Positions 18,044-27,332 of a DNA stretch of 64,000 bases are shown here, piece by piece. Under the pieces are notes generated by a model. The model had not been told where the DNA came from and searched no databases. It saw only the letters and a program-made list of their open reading frames with translations. A program made the translations under genes and the position numbers. Source of the DNA: Pycnococcus provasolii (Eukaryota > Chlorophyta > Pseudoscourfieldiophyceae > Pseudoscourfieldiales > Pycnococcaceae); the NCBI GenBank assembly GCA_938743325.2, contig OW568871.1:372001-436000 (forward strand), given 5' to 3'. Every line of letters begins with the position of its first letter. Positions within the stretch are counted from its first letter, which is position 1.

Positions 18044-19087
18044 ATGTGCAAGTCCTCTCGCACGGATGTACGACGCACGGCGTTCGCGGAGACGTCCGAG
18101 CCCACCGTGCACTTCGAGCGACGCAAGACCATCACCAAGGCACACCCCGAAGTGAAAGAACTATGCAAGCCGGAACCGCTCACCAAGTACATCGCTTTCG
18201 CTACAGTCGCTATGCAGTTCGCGATCGCAAACTGGGCAGCCACGCAGCCGTTCTGGCTCCTCTTCGCCGTCGCGTACGTCGTCGGTGCCACCGCACACCA
18301 CAGCCTCTTCCTAGCCATACACGAGTTCAGCCACAGCCTGGGAAGTGGGGCGGTCAAAGTGAACGGCAAGACGCTCCTCAGCGCGTCGTCCGCAAATAAG
18401 CTGCTCGGCATCTTCTCCAACGTCAGCATCACCATCCCATACTTCGTCGCGTTTCAGAGGTACCACCTCCTGCACCACAGCCACATTGGTGAGGAGCACA
18501 TGGACACCGACATCTGCGGACGTGGTGAGGCTGGCGTGCTGAGCGGGCCGAACGTCAGCAGTTGGCGTCACCGCCTCAACAAGCTGTTCATGGCCACCTT
18601 CCACCTCGCCTTCTACGCGCTCAGGCCCTGCCTGACGATGAGCTCGAAGCTGCTGCAGCTCGACTCGTGGTGGATGTTCAACACGTCGCTCGTGATCGCC
18701 TCCGACATCCTTGTTTACAGTTACCTCGGAGGAGCTCGTGCGCTTCTCTACCTGTTCCTCTCTACCGCTCTCGCTGGGTCGCTTCACCCTTGCGCCGGCC
18801 ACTTCCTTGCGGAGCACTACGTGCTGCCCGAGGCACCGGCGGAGACGTACTCGTACTACGGTTGGTTGAACATCTTCAGCTACAACGTTGGCTACCACAA
18901 CGAGCACCACGACTTTCCCCAGGTTGCGTGGACGAGTTTGCCGAAGCTGAAGGCGCTCGTGCCGGAAGTGTACGACACCCTCCCGCAGTGCCCGAGCTGG
19001 CCTGGCATGATCTACCGCTACGTGATGAGCGACGAGCTGTCTGCGTACAACCGCGTGCTTCGCCCGACGAGCGGGAAGGTGCAGTAG
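18044..19087 (+). CDS. sphingolipid delta-4 desaturase
   Basis: The 347-aa protein is close to the 320-340 aa of DES1/DEGS enzymes, which introduce the 4,5-trans double bond into dihydroceramide in the ER. An N-terminal segment (about 24-45: TVHFERRKTITKAHPEVKEL) resembles the Lipid-DES domain. The three di-iron His boxes are HEFSH (93-97), HLLHHSH (141-147) and HNEHH (285-289). Hydrophobic segments near 55-85, 190-225 and 225-255 fit the four-helix desaturase topology. NVGYHNEHHDFPQVAWTSLP is highly characteristic of this branch. The start at 18044 gives the expected N-terminus. Confidence 0.93.
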   Translation: MCKSSRTDVRRTAFAETSEPTVHFERRKTITKAHPEVKELCKPEPLTKYIAFATVAMQFAIANWAATQPFWLLFAVAYVVGATAHHSLFLAIHEFSHSLGSGAVKVNGKTLLSASSANKLLGIFSNVSITIPYFVAFQRYHLLHHSHIGEEHMDTDICGRGEAGVLSGPNVSSWRHRLNKLFMATFHLAFYALRPCLTMSSKLLQLDSWWMFNTSLVIASDILVYSYLGGARALLYLFLSTALAGSLHPCAGHFLAEHYVLPEAPAETYSYYGWLNIFSYNVGYHNEHHDFPQVAWTSLPKLKALVPEVYDTLPQCPSWPGMIYRYVMSDELSAYNRVLRPTSGKVQ

Positions 19088-19209
19088 ATGCCCATATTGT
19101 GTTTCCTACTAAAAGTAATCAAAACGCACGACACATTTTTTTTCCCAACAAATATGTAGTCTAAGGTACCGTATCAGTCGTGAACTTAGACTAACCTACC
19201 GGCATTGTG

Positions 19210-19260
19210 GTTAGGGTTAGGGTTAGGGTTAGGGTTACGGTTACGGTTAGGGTTAGGGTT
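19210..19260 (+). repeat. telomere-like TTAGGG array in promoter
   Basis: About eight hexamers, mostly TTAGGG with two TTACGG variants, end in TTAGGGTTCCCC at 19254-19265. The array lies about 165 bp before the giant gene and 120 bp after the desaturase stop, so it is interstitial. The rest of 19088-19422 is a short 3' flank and a pyrimidine-rich leader ending in a CT run just before the start. Confidence 0.9.
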
Positions 19261-19422
19261 CCCCGTGCAGTTTGGTATTTGGTACGCCTTCCTCCTTCCT
19301 CCCCCCGGTGCCCGGCAGCCCCCCTCCCGGGATCTGTCTGGTCAGCTCCAGTCAAGTTTCCGGGGCCCGGGGGTGTTCGTTTGACCGCCTCGCACCCACC
19401 CACCCCCTCTCTCTCTCTCGCC

Positions 19423-22400
19423 ATGCCCTCTCCCCCTGCGGCCATGCTCCCTCCTGCGGCCTCTGGGTCAGATTTATACGGCGGCCGGTCGTTCGACCCG
19501 GAGGACGAACTCGCGCCGGAGTACGCCTCGTCGTCTCGGAACGTGCTCCACGCGCTCCAACAAAAGGCAACCTCGCAGGCGGCGGAGGCAAGACTGAGGC
19601 AACTTCCAATACCTCCCGCAGCGGAGGCGGAGGCACTGCTTGCGGTACGTCACTGCCGAAGCCGAAGAGGTACAAACCTGCTCGTGCTTGCTCCCGGCGC
19701 ACGCGACGGCGCACCTCTGCTTCCCTCGGCCGCGCTTGCCGCGGCGCGCGCTGAACTCAACGGCGACTCAAATAAACCTGTCGTGTTGTACCACGCATTT
19801 GGCGACCCGGCGTTCAGCCCGTCCCTTCCTCGCGTGCTTGCGTCGCTTGTCGCGTCCTGCCGTGGTACTCTGCACAGCGCTGGAATCCCACTACAAGCTG
19901 CACGCCAGTACGCCGAAATTGCAACATCTATCGAGGACGACACGTTCGGACGCACGACAGACTCACGGCCCACGCCGCCGTGGGCAGCCACCACGTCCCG
20001 CCGTTCGGAGCGTCATGCGGCGCAAGTCTTCGCCGCGTTGCTGCGAATGCTCTCACACCACGTACCGGTCTACGTGCTGCTAGACAATGTCGACGCCGCC
20101 GCCTTCGGTGGAATCGACTCCGCGCTGCTCGACTGCCTGCCCGTTGACCTTCCAACGGCGTGTCGCGTCGTGCTTCGCATCTCAAGTGGACCGAGTGTCG
20201 ACAGCTCCCTTGTGCAGACGCTCGTCACAAGCGCGCAGTGGCTACGCGACATGGGAGAAGAGGCGATGGCGTGGAAGGATAGAACAAAAAACAACGACGA
20301 CGGAGAAACCTCATCGCGAGGTGCGGAATTTGTACGCACTCTTGCGAGCCGTCGTCACGCAACCGATATTACCGTTCGCGTGCGACCCGCCGATGAACAC
20401 GCGGCGCAGGATGCAACGAAGGCCGCGGCCGATGCGCACGATGCGCTTCTCGCGTGTGTGCCACCCGCGACAGCTGCACGCGCTCTCGCCACGGCTGTCG
20501 CTCTGCTGAGTAGCGCGCGTTTCGGACTCTCGGATGAAGCACTTGGCGATGCCATCGCAGCACTTGCCACGGACAACACAGGAGAGGCTGCCGCGCTGCG
20601 TGGTGCCGTGTCTACACTGCACGAATCGCTTGCGTCGTTGATGTGGCCGGCGGTTGACAGCGGGAGAGCAAAGCTTTTACCGCGCCTCGCAGTGTGCCCA
20701 TTCTTCGTATTCGCGATGGAAGCTCGGCTTAGAGGATGTGGTGTCTCCGCACCGTCGTCGGAGCAGATGCAATCGCTCCTCGCAGACCTTACACCGCCTG
20801 ATGCTCATGCTCGTGTGCAGCTGTGGCAGGCGCCGGTGGTGGACATTGGACGCACGCTCTTCGGTACGTCTGATGCGGCGAATCAAACACTGGCGGCAAT
20901 GTGGGATGACATGGAGTCTCGCGATGAGGTGGGAGTGCTGCTCACCACATGCGTGGCCGAAAAACGCGCCGTGAGCACGAAGGTGACTCACGCCAAAGAC
21001 GAACTTACGGTGCTTGTCAACTGCCAAGTGTGTGGTACCGTCGCAGCCCGCGGCGGTGCACTTCGTTTCTGCCATGCATGTGGTTCTACGCTTCCCAACT
21101 CTTTGCACGATCCGAATGGCGCGATTTTTGACAATCTCGATCATGCCTATGACAAACTGCTGAACCTTGAGGCGATGAGATCGTCAGACGCGCTATGCAA
21201 TCTTTGTGACGACGGCGACGTGTTGTCGGAGTTGGACGACAATCGCCCACTCATTCGTCAGAGTTGGCAAGTGGCTGGATCGCAAGTACGCGGGACCATT
21301 CTGGATCGTCATGCGGCAAGACATGATCATAATCTCGAGCACACCAGCGACTCTCCGCTGCCACACAGACTAGAGCGTAAGGCGCTTCTTGCTCTGGGCC
21401 ATGGGTTCATCAGCGTTGGGCGTCTGTTAGATGGGTTGCTGTGCATGCTTGCGTCTGCCTGCGTAACCGCCGCACCGCCGGGAAATAACGAGGAGGAGGA
21501 TTCGCAGAATGCTCTGCCGGTTCTCGCCGAGGACATGCACGAGCTCGCCCAGACTGTCCTGATCCTACCCCAAAAACGTGACTTCACAATCGACACCACG
21601 GACTCTACGGTCCGAGCACGTCAGCTAGAGCGGCTCGTGGAATCCGCAAACGCTTTGGATGCTGCGGCAGATATAATAGGTATGCTTGCCATGAACGCTG
21701 CACATGATGACGATACGTGGGACGATGCCGAAAGGCTCGAGGAGCATTCGCGAGCCTGCGTGATGTTCTCCCAAAATCTACGGAGCACGTATTTTCAGCA
21801 TGCTGCTAGCATGCCATTCAACGTGTTGAGCGAATTTCCGTATTTCACGAACTCATGCCCCGGCACGTCGGATGGCGAGGCTGCTCAGATTCGTGCCGCA
21901 CGGCGCATCGCGCATACTTTCTCTTCCGCGGCATTCAAGCGATCTGAATATTTGTGTCCCTTCGCACCTGATTCGCGGGGTTTTGACGTGACAACGTGGG
22001 TCACCACGTCTGGTAAGGCAATTCAGGCTAAAGTCGTGCTTCAAGATGCACTAGCGAGACATCGGCGTGCAATTGCAGTTTTGGAGGTATGCATCGACGG
22101 GTTAGATCGTCGCGTGCGACATGCTGATTCGCGGGGTGATGCACAGTCAGATACCCGTGGAGTTTGGTATTCAACAGCGGCAATTCCCTGGCGTCTCTTT
22201 GCATCGTGCGATTCCACGTCATGGCGCGACGGCGAGGCTGCGGACTCACTTGTCTGGTCACCGGAAGTTCCTTCAACGCGGCTTGAGCAGGCTGCACACG
22301 ACGTGCGTGCCAAACTCATTCCTGCGCTCTCCGAACGTGCCAGCGGCGTCATACCTTCGACGGATTCTTTGGACGCGACTTCACCCCAACACGCAGCTCT

Positions 22401-25400
22401 CGATAGTGCGGCACATCGCGCTTTACGAACTCTTGTTGAGCTCGAGGCTGCCTTTGCAGATATGGCTGTTCTGTACACGCGTGTTGCGCACTTTGCACGC
22501 CTGCTTGCCTTTCTCGAGCAACTATGCGGTCAGCAGCCAGACGACTTTCAAACAGCCGTGGGCACACTAAAAACCGTCGTTCGATTTGATGCTCTCGATG
22601 GCAAGCCATTTGCAGCCGAGGCGCCGCTCTTGTCGCTTGTTGCCAGCGAGTCGCGCGATGCAGATGGCTTGACTTCGGATGCCAGAGGATGCGCGATGGG
22701 AATTCGAGACGTGGCAATGGCGCTTGTCCGAACGAAGGCGAATTTGAAGATACACCGCATGGCTCCTCAACTCGCACTTGCAGCCGCCGAAGCGAGCGTT
22801 CAGGCTGCGGATGCTGCATCTCGAGTATTCTTGGGAAATCTTGAGCATCATGCTAATGCCTTTACGCTTGCAGCTGTTATGTCAAAGGCGCGTATCCATC
22901 AGTCTGCTGGTGATCATAAAGGCTTCGTGCAGTGCCTGACCGATTCCCTCAAAGCTTTGGAGACGGCGAGGCGCTCGTCAGTGGGACCCGCGGCACCGCC
23001 CACTCGAACGGCATCCGCGGTTGCATATGCGCTTGGCCGCCAGTGCCTCGTGGATGGTGAGCCTCAACTCGCATCCGCTCTGCTGCACAAGGCGGCTTTA
23101 GGTTTAGCAGCACAAAGCTCGTTGACATCGCAAACGGTGCTTTACGATCTCTTACTGCTCGATGTGGTCGCTTGCTTTGACCAGGACCGTCCCTCTGATG
23201 CTGAGGCTTTGCTGTGGCGTTGTTTGAGAATGCAAACAGAAACGGCTGGAGATCGTACGCGTGCAGAGCTCCTTGCCCTTCTCGCGCGAAGTTTGCTTGC
23301 TCAAGACAAGCCGCGGGATGCCGCACAGCTGCTGCGTGAGGCAATTGGCCTGCTATCCGAGGCATGCGTGCAGTTCGAGACCACCCGCTCACGTGCGGAC
23401 GGCGGTGCGTTGCGACTCGTCATACATCCTCGCACCGAACCTGCTGGCATCGCTTTCGCAGTTTGCCTGTGCGGACCGCTGATCCATTTGCTCATGACTC
23501 AGCACATGCTTGCAACTTCTGAAAGTCAAGACGCTGCACCTGTCCTAGACAGGGCGGCGGAGACGGCATTTGAAGTAATTAGCCGACTCCGCTCTCTCGC
23601 CACGCCAACATCTTCTGCTGAATGTGAAGTGGTTCGCGCCGAATTTGCGACTCACTTGCTTGCTGAGTCTGAACTGCACTTGCTTGCCCCAACAATCAGC
23701 CGGCTGGGACGTGAACTGCAGCATGAAGTGGCTCCCCCGCAGACTCCCGGAATCCGTCTTGCACACGCTGCCTCGCTACCCACATCGTCACGCAAGTCCC
23801 TTGCCGCTGCCGTGGATTGTCACCGCAAGGCAACCAACGCCTTACTTCGTGCCTCGTCCTCGCGTGTGACATGTGTGCAGCGTCTGTTCTCGCTTTTGCA
23901 AAGAAACCCTCTTTGGTTGCAGCTCGCCGATCAAGTTCGGGATGATACGCACGCTGTTCTGAACCGATTTATAGTTGCCGTGCAGGACACGGCATGTGAC
24001 GCGGTCATCGACACAGCTCTAGCACTTTGTGCAATGACACCTGAAAGCCATGAAAGACAGGCGGCAGCTCTCATGAATCTTCATGGGCGGAAGCGCGCGC
24101 TCTCCGCGGATATTGTCGAGGCCCTTGAGTTATGCCTTATGGCGTTGGAGAGTGGAACGCTGCGTTTTGACGACACGAGTCAGCCTGGTATGCCCGAGCC
24201 ACTTGTGGTCGCGGTACGTCGTGCGTATGTTGGCTATATGTACTCCATGCAACGTCGTGACGGTGATGCTCTTCGAACGCTAGGTCAAGCATATCGCGCG
24301 CTCGCCATGGCGGATGGTGGTAAAGATGCGGATGTGGCCCGACTGACGATCGGCGCTTGGCTTGACGAAGTCAAGGCACGCCTGCACACATCACGCCGCC
24401 TACGCGATGTTACCGTCGTTGCGCCATTGCTGACAACTTGGGCGGCAAGACGTACGCCAAATGTTGTTGAGGTGAAGAATTGCACACTGATCGCAAATCG
24501 TTTTCGTGTTGGAGCTCTTCGGGCGCTTTGGAGGCGGGCTGCATGTAGACTCATGTCCAGTCCGTCTGATCGAATCGTTTCCTCGCGTAGGGACGTGCAA
24601 GCTGCGCTGAATGTTGACGGTGTGCTGATTTACCTCGCAATGTGCCATGCAAGCGCAAAATCAGCTATCGGAGGTTTACGAAGGGCTCTCCGCGACTTCG
24701 TCAAGTGGAATCCGTGGGATCCAGATGGGCATGCGATTGAGGATTTGTCTTTTGAGGACTTGATGTCGGCATGCACATGCACTAACGGAGAGTTGAGCCG
24801 ACCATGCAGCGAGTATTTCAGTCATTTACCCGTTCTCTTCGCCGATGACACAAGCGAAAGTACGGAGAATCCGGATGAATTGCTCGAAGTCGTTGCTTCC
24901 TTGTGCGGCATACACGCCGAGGCTTTGAGCCTGGCTTTCGAGGCGGCAGTGAAGACACACAACAGTGCTTCGTCAACCGCAAAACGGCTGGTGAGCGGTC
25001 GCGCATGGCCACAAGCACTTGCGGATGCTCGAAATGCCACGGCACAATCTAAATCACCTGATCCCGTGGTGAGCGCTCCACGCACACTTGTGTACAACGA
25101 GCTCGTTTCCACCGACTACATTGCAATTTTGCTGCAACATCCATTGACGGCAGAGCCGGTTCACCGCACTCTGTCAGAATTTCTCGCAGCTCCCTCGCCT
25201 GGCAAGGGTGAGATGGTCACTTGGGACACACTTGTGGCTCACCTCACCAAATGCGGGTCATCGAGTGGGGTGAATGTTCTATATGTCGGCTCTTGCGAAG
25301 AGCACCTGCACCATCTCGGGGTTGCATCCTCGCAAGATATGGAGGCTGCACACGATGACGCGGGTGATCACGCTGACAGCAATGATGGGACATTTGCCTT

Positions 25401-27117
25401 CCATGCGGCATGGCACGAGGCAAGAGACGTTGACGACGTACTTGATGATATTCTTGGTTTTGCAGTGGAAGAGGTAGATGCAGAAGCAAACGGCGATTTC
25501 ATCGCCGATGAAGTACTAATATCGATCGTAGACGGGGTATGCGATGATGACAGTAGCATGCTGCGCGTGGACGCTTCGCCAAGCACTGTAATTGCTGCGC
25601 AGGCTGTGCAGCACATTCTATCTACAGCAGTTGATACGGCAGTGCGACAGGCGCGGCGTCGGGAAGCGGAGGAGGTGGCTGCGGACATTCTGGATCTCGT
25701 GATTGAGCGAGTGGAGATTCGAAAGACTTACGGTTTGCAGTGCTCGATCATAGATCATGAAGATGTTGCAGCATTGACCCTAACGCAGCAGCGTGTGGAA
25801 GAACTTGAGACTGAGCTCGAAACATTGCGGTGGCCTTTGCGCGTTCTCGCGAGAACGCAGGCTACAAATCCGCACGTGCGCCCTTTCCTAACGGCAGCCG
25901 GTGTGACCGGTGTGGATGAGGATCTGCACCTCGATGCACCTAGATTGTCTGAAGGGCCTCGGCAAATGCTCCAAGCGCAGGTGAGGCAAGAGGTTCGGCT
26001 GGAAGTTGAATCGGCACTTCGAAATACCCTGCGAGGGGACGGCGGCAGAGCCGGTGGTGGGAGGGACAATCCCAGTGGCAGCACGGAAAGCTTACAGGAC
26101 ATGCTCCAGAGCGAAATTCGCAACGCAATTCTACCCGCACTGCGAACATCACTTGCAGAGCTTGGTCTCGTATCTCCCACGACGTCGCAGTCGAAGGAAA
26201 GTCCTCCTGCTGCCGCAAGAATTGAGGCGGTGCAGCCTGCAACCGCCGAACCAGCTGCCCAATCGCAACCCCTGTCGCGCGCGGAGTTGTGTCGCAAGCA
26301 TGAAGAGGAGGTGTCTTCGTTCCTCGATCATAATTGCAAACACATCGGCCCACGCGTCTTTCGATGTCGATGCGATGGCGTAACAGTCAGCACGCTGCGG
26401 CTAATGCGCCTGCATGTTGAGCGCGCTCATATCATACCGCCCGAAATCGAAGATGACGAAGATGACCGCGAAGATGGCGAGAAGACAAATCATCACGCGG
26501 CGGTCAAAGTCCTGGACGACAAGGTTGAGGAATCTTCAACTTCGGCTGTGAGCAAGAAGAAGTACCAAATCGCACCGACGCCGAAACTTCCACCACCCGT
26601 TCTCACCTCCGTCTCAACGGCACCAATAATGGGAAAAGCTGCGCGTCGGACCGACGTGAGCCCACCACTCCGTGCAATGACACCACGTGCCGCCGTTCGA
26701 AGTTTGCCTCCACTCAACGGTACGACTGCGAGCCTTGCAGTCGATCCGTCATCAGCCTCAACGGACTGGGCAGGATGGCGCACACCACATCCATCGCCTT
26801 TGCCTGTCCATCCTCTGGACGGCTACGCTGACGCGCATCGAATGGCATCACGTGCGATGAAGGAGAGTCGCATGCTCGCTCAAGCATTGGCACATCCATC
26901 GATTCCTCTCGACGAGCCAGCACGCGAATTACTCGCAGACGTGGCTGCCGCGGCAACGCGCACCTCCTCTGTTGATGATTTGCGAGATTTCAGCTCGAGG
27001 CTTCGGTACGGCGTAGGGCACGAAGGCGGAGGAGAGTTGACTGAATCGGCAAGTGACGTAATTCGCACCGTTCACGATCTCGGTGATGTGGCACTCGGCT
27101 TCATGCGGCGCATGTGA
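19423..27117 (+). CDS. 2564-aa STAND-like/TPR-like protein with zinc-binding motifs
   Basis: I start at the ATG at 19423, since the upstream frame begins at GTG and reads through the TTAGGG array. Residues about 80-260 look like a degenerate NACHT/STAND NTPase of the NPHP3/TANC type: VVLYHAFGDPAF, a Walker-B-like VYVLLDNVDAA near 216, and ACRVVLRISSGPS. No GKS/T Walker A is visible. A four-Cys ribbon (CQVC and CHAC, C534-C553) follows. About 600-1900 is helical and Ala-rich with TPR-like spacing (for example ASALLHKAALGLAAQ). Then come acidic stretches, a coiled coil (VEELETELETLRWPL), an atypical C2H2 finger near 2315 (FRCRCDG then LHVERAH), and a disordered tail. No close family is recognised; a ciliary or scaffold role is only a guess. 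Confidence 0.7.
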   Translation: MPSPPAAMLPPAASGSDLYGGRSFDPEDELAPEYASSSRNVLHALQQKATSQAAEARLRQLPIPPAAEAEALLAVRHCRSRRGTNLLVLAPGARDGAPLLPSAALAAARAELNGDSNKPVVLYHAFGDPAFSPSLPRVLASLVASCRGTLHSAGIPLQAARQYAEIATSIEDDTFGRTTDSRPTPPWAATTSRRSERHAAQVFAALLRMLSHHVPVYVLLDNVDAAAFGGIDSALLDCLPVDLPTACRVVLRISSGPSVDSSLVQTLVTSAQWLRDMGEEAMAWKDRTKNNDDGETSSRGAEFVRTLASRRHATDITVRVRPADEHAAQDATKAAADAHDALLACVPPATAARALATAVALLSSARFGLSDEALGDAIAALATDNTGEAAALRGAVSTLHESLASLMWPAVDSGRAKLLPRLAVCPFFVFAMEARLRGCGVSAPSSEQMQSLLADLTPPDAHARVQLWQAPVVDIGRTLFGTSDAANQTLAAMWDDMESRDEVGVLLTTCVAEKRAVSTKVTHAKDELTVLVNCQVCGTVAARGGALRFCHACGSTLPNSLHDPNGAIFDNLDHAYDKLLNLEAMRSSDALCNLCDDGDVLSELDDNRPLIRQSWQVAGSQVRGTILDRHAARHDHNLEHTSDSPLPHRLERKALLALGHGFISVGRLLDGLLCMLASACVTAAPPGNNEEEDSQNALPVLAEDMHELAQTVLILPQKRDFTIDTTDSTVRARQLERLVESANALDAAADIIGMLAMNAAHDDDTWDDAERLEEHSRACVMFSQNLRSTYFQHAASMPFNVLSEFPYFTNSCPGTSDGEAAQIRAARRIAHTFSSAAFKRSEYLCPFAPDSRGFDVTTWVTTSGKAIQAKVVLQDALARHRRAIAVLEVCIDGLDRRVRHADSRGDAQSDTRGVWYSTAAIPWRLFASCDSTSWRDGEAADSLVWSPEVPSTRLEQAAHDVRAKLIPALSERASGVIPSTDSLDATSPQHAALDSAAHRALRTLVELEAAFADMAVLYTRVAHFARLLAFLEQLCGQQPDDFQTAVGTLKTVVRFDALDGKPFAAEAPLLSLVASESRDADGLTSDARGCAMGIRDVAMALVRTKANLKIHRMAPQLALAAAEASVQAADAASRVFLGNLEHHANAFTLAAVMSKARIHQSAGDHKGFVQCLTDSLKALETARRSSVGPAAPPTRTASAVAYALGRQCLVDGEPQLASALLHKAALGLAAQSSLTSQTVLYDLLLLDVVACFDQDRPSDAEALLWRCLRMQTETAGDRTRAELLALLARSLLAQDKPRDAAQLLREAIGLLSEACVQFETTRSRADGGALRLVIHPRTEPAGIAFAVCLCGPLIHLLMTQHMLATSESQDAAPVLDRAAETAFEVISRLRSLATPTSSAECEVVRAEFATHLLAESELHLLAPTISRLGRELQHEVAPPQTPGIRLAHAASLPTSSRKSLAAAVDCHRKATNALLRASSSRVTCVQRLFSLLQRNPLWLQLADQVRDDTHAVLNRFIVAVQDTACDAVIDTALALCAMTPESHERQAAALMNLHGRKRALSADIVEALELCLMALESGTLRFDDTSQPGMPEPLVVAVRRAYVGYMYSMQRRDGDALRTLGQAYRALAMADGGKDADVARLTIGAWLDEVKARLHTSRRLRDVTVVAPLLTTWAARRTPNVVEVKNCTLIANRFRVGALRALWRRAACRLMSSPSDRIVSSRRDVQAALNVDGVLIYLAMCHASAKSAIGGLRRALRDFVKWNPWDPDGHAIEDLSFEDLMSACTCTNGELSRPCSEYFSHLPVLFADDTSESTENPDELLEVVASLCGIHAEALSLAFEAAVKTHNSASSTAKRLVSGRAWPQALADARNATAQSKSPDPVVSAPRTLVYNELVSTDYIAILLQHPLTAEPVHRTLSEFLAAPSPGKGEMVTWDTLVAHLTKCGSSSGVNVLYVGSCEEHLHHLGVASSQDMEAAHDDAGDHADSNDGTFAFHAAWHEARDVDDVLDDILGFAVEEVDAEANGDFIADEVLISIVDGVCDDDSSMLRVDASPSTVIAAQAVQHILSTAVDTAVRQARRREAEEVAADILDLVIERVEIRKTYGLQCSIIDHEDVAALTLTQQRVEELETELETLRWPLRVLARTQATNPHVRPFLTAAGVTGVDEDLHLDAPRLSEGPRQMLQAQVRQEVRLEVESALRNTLRGDGGRAGGGRDNPSGSTESLQDMLQSEIRNAILPALRTSLAELGLVSPTTSQSKESPPAAARIEAVQPATAEPAAQSQPLSRAELCRKHEEEVSSFLDHNCKHIGPRVFRCRCDGVTVSTLRLMRLHVERAHIIPPEIEDDEDDREDGEKTNHHAAVKVLDDKVEESSTSAVSKKKYQIAPTPKLPPPVLTSVSTAPIMGKAARRTDVSPPLRAMTPRAAVRSLPPLNGTTASLAVDPSSASTDWAGWRTPHPSPLPVHPLDGYADAHRMASRAMKESRMLAQALAHPSIPLDEPARELLADVAAAATRTSSVDDLRDFSSRLRYGVGHEGGGELTESASDVIRTVHDLGDVALGFMRRM

Positions 27118-27274
27118 TGATGAACTTTTTTGTACAATAGGAAGAAAAACTTGTTACAGTGTGTACAGTAGTACTTAGTACTTATATTATTGCGAGCCTC
27201 CACCCCAAGACAGCTTCATTGCCAAAAATAAGACTCCTATAGAGAGAATAGTGAATGGTGTGAATCGACGACCC

Positions 27275-27312
27275 ATTGGACGAAGGAAACTCCATTCCAT
27301 TACTGAATGAGC
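27275..27312 (-). repeat. 38-bp dispersed repeat, copy 2 (3' flank of HEAT protein gene)
   Basis: In minus orientation it begins GCTCATTCAGTAATGG and lies about 20 bp past the HEAT-protein stop. It matches 5051-5088 at 36 of 38 positions, in the same orientation relative to the neighbouring gene. Confidence 0.8.
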
Positions 27313-27332
27313 AGTCTTAATTTTATAACAGT

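Noticed and set aside
19210-19260. TTAGGG array as a chromosome end
   Set aside because: It is short, contains variants, and genes continue on both sides. The same holds for 31229-31305, 34709-34730 and 53967-53997.
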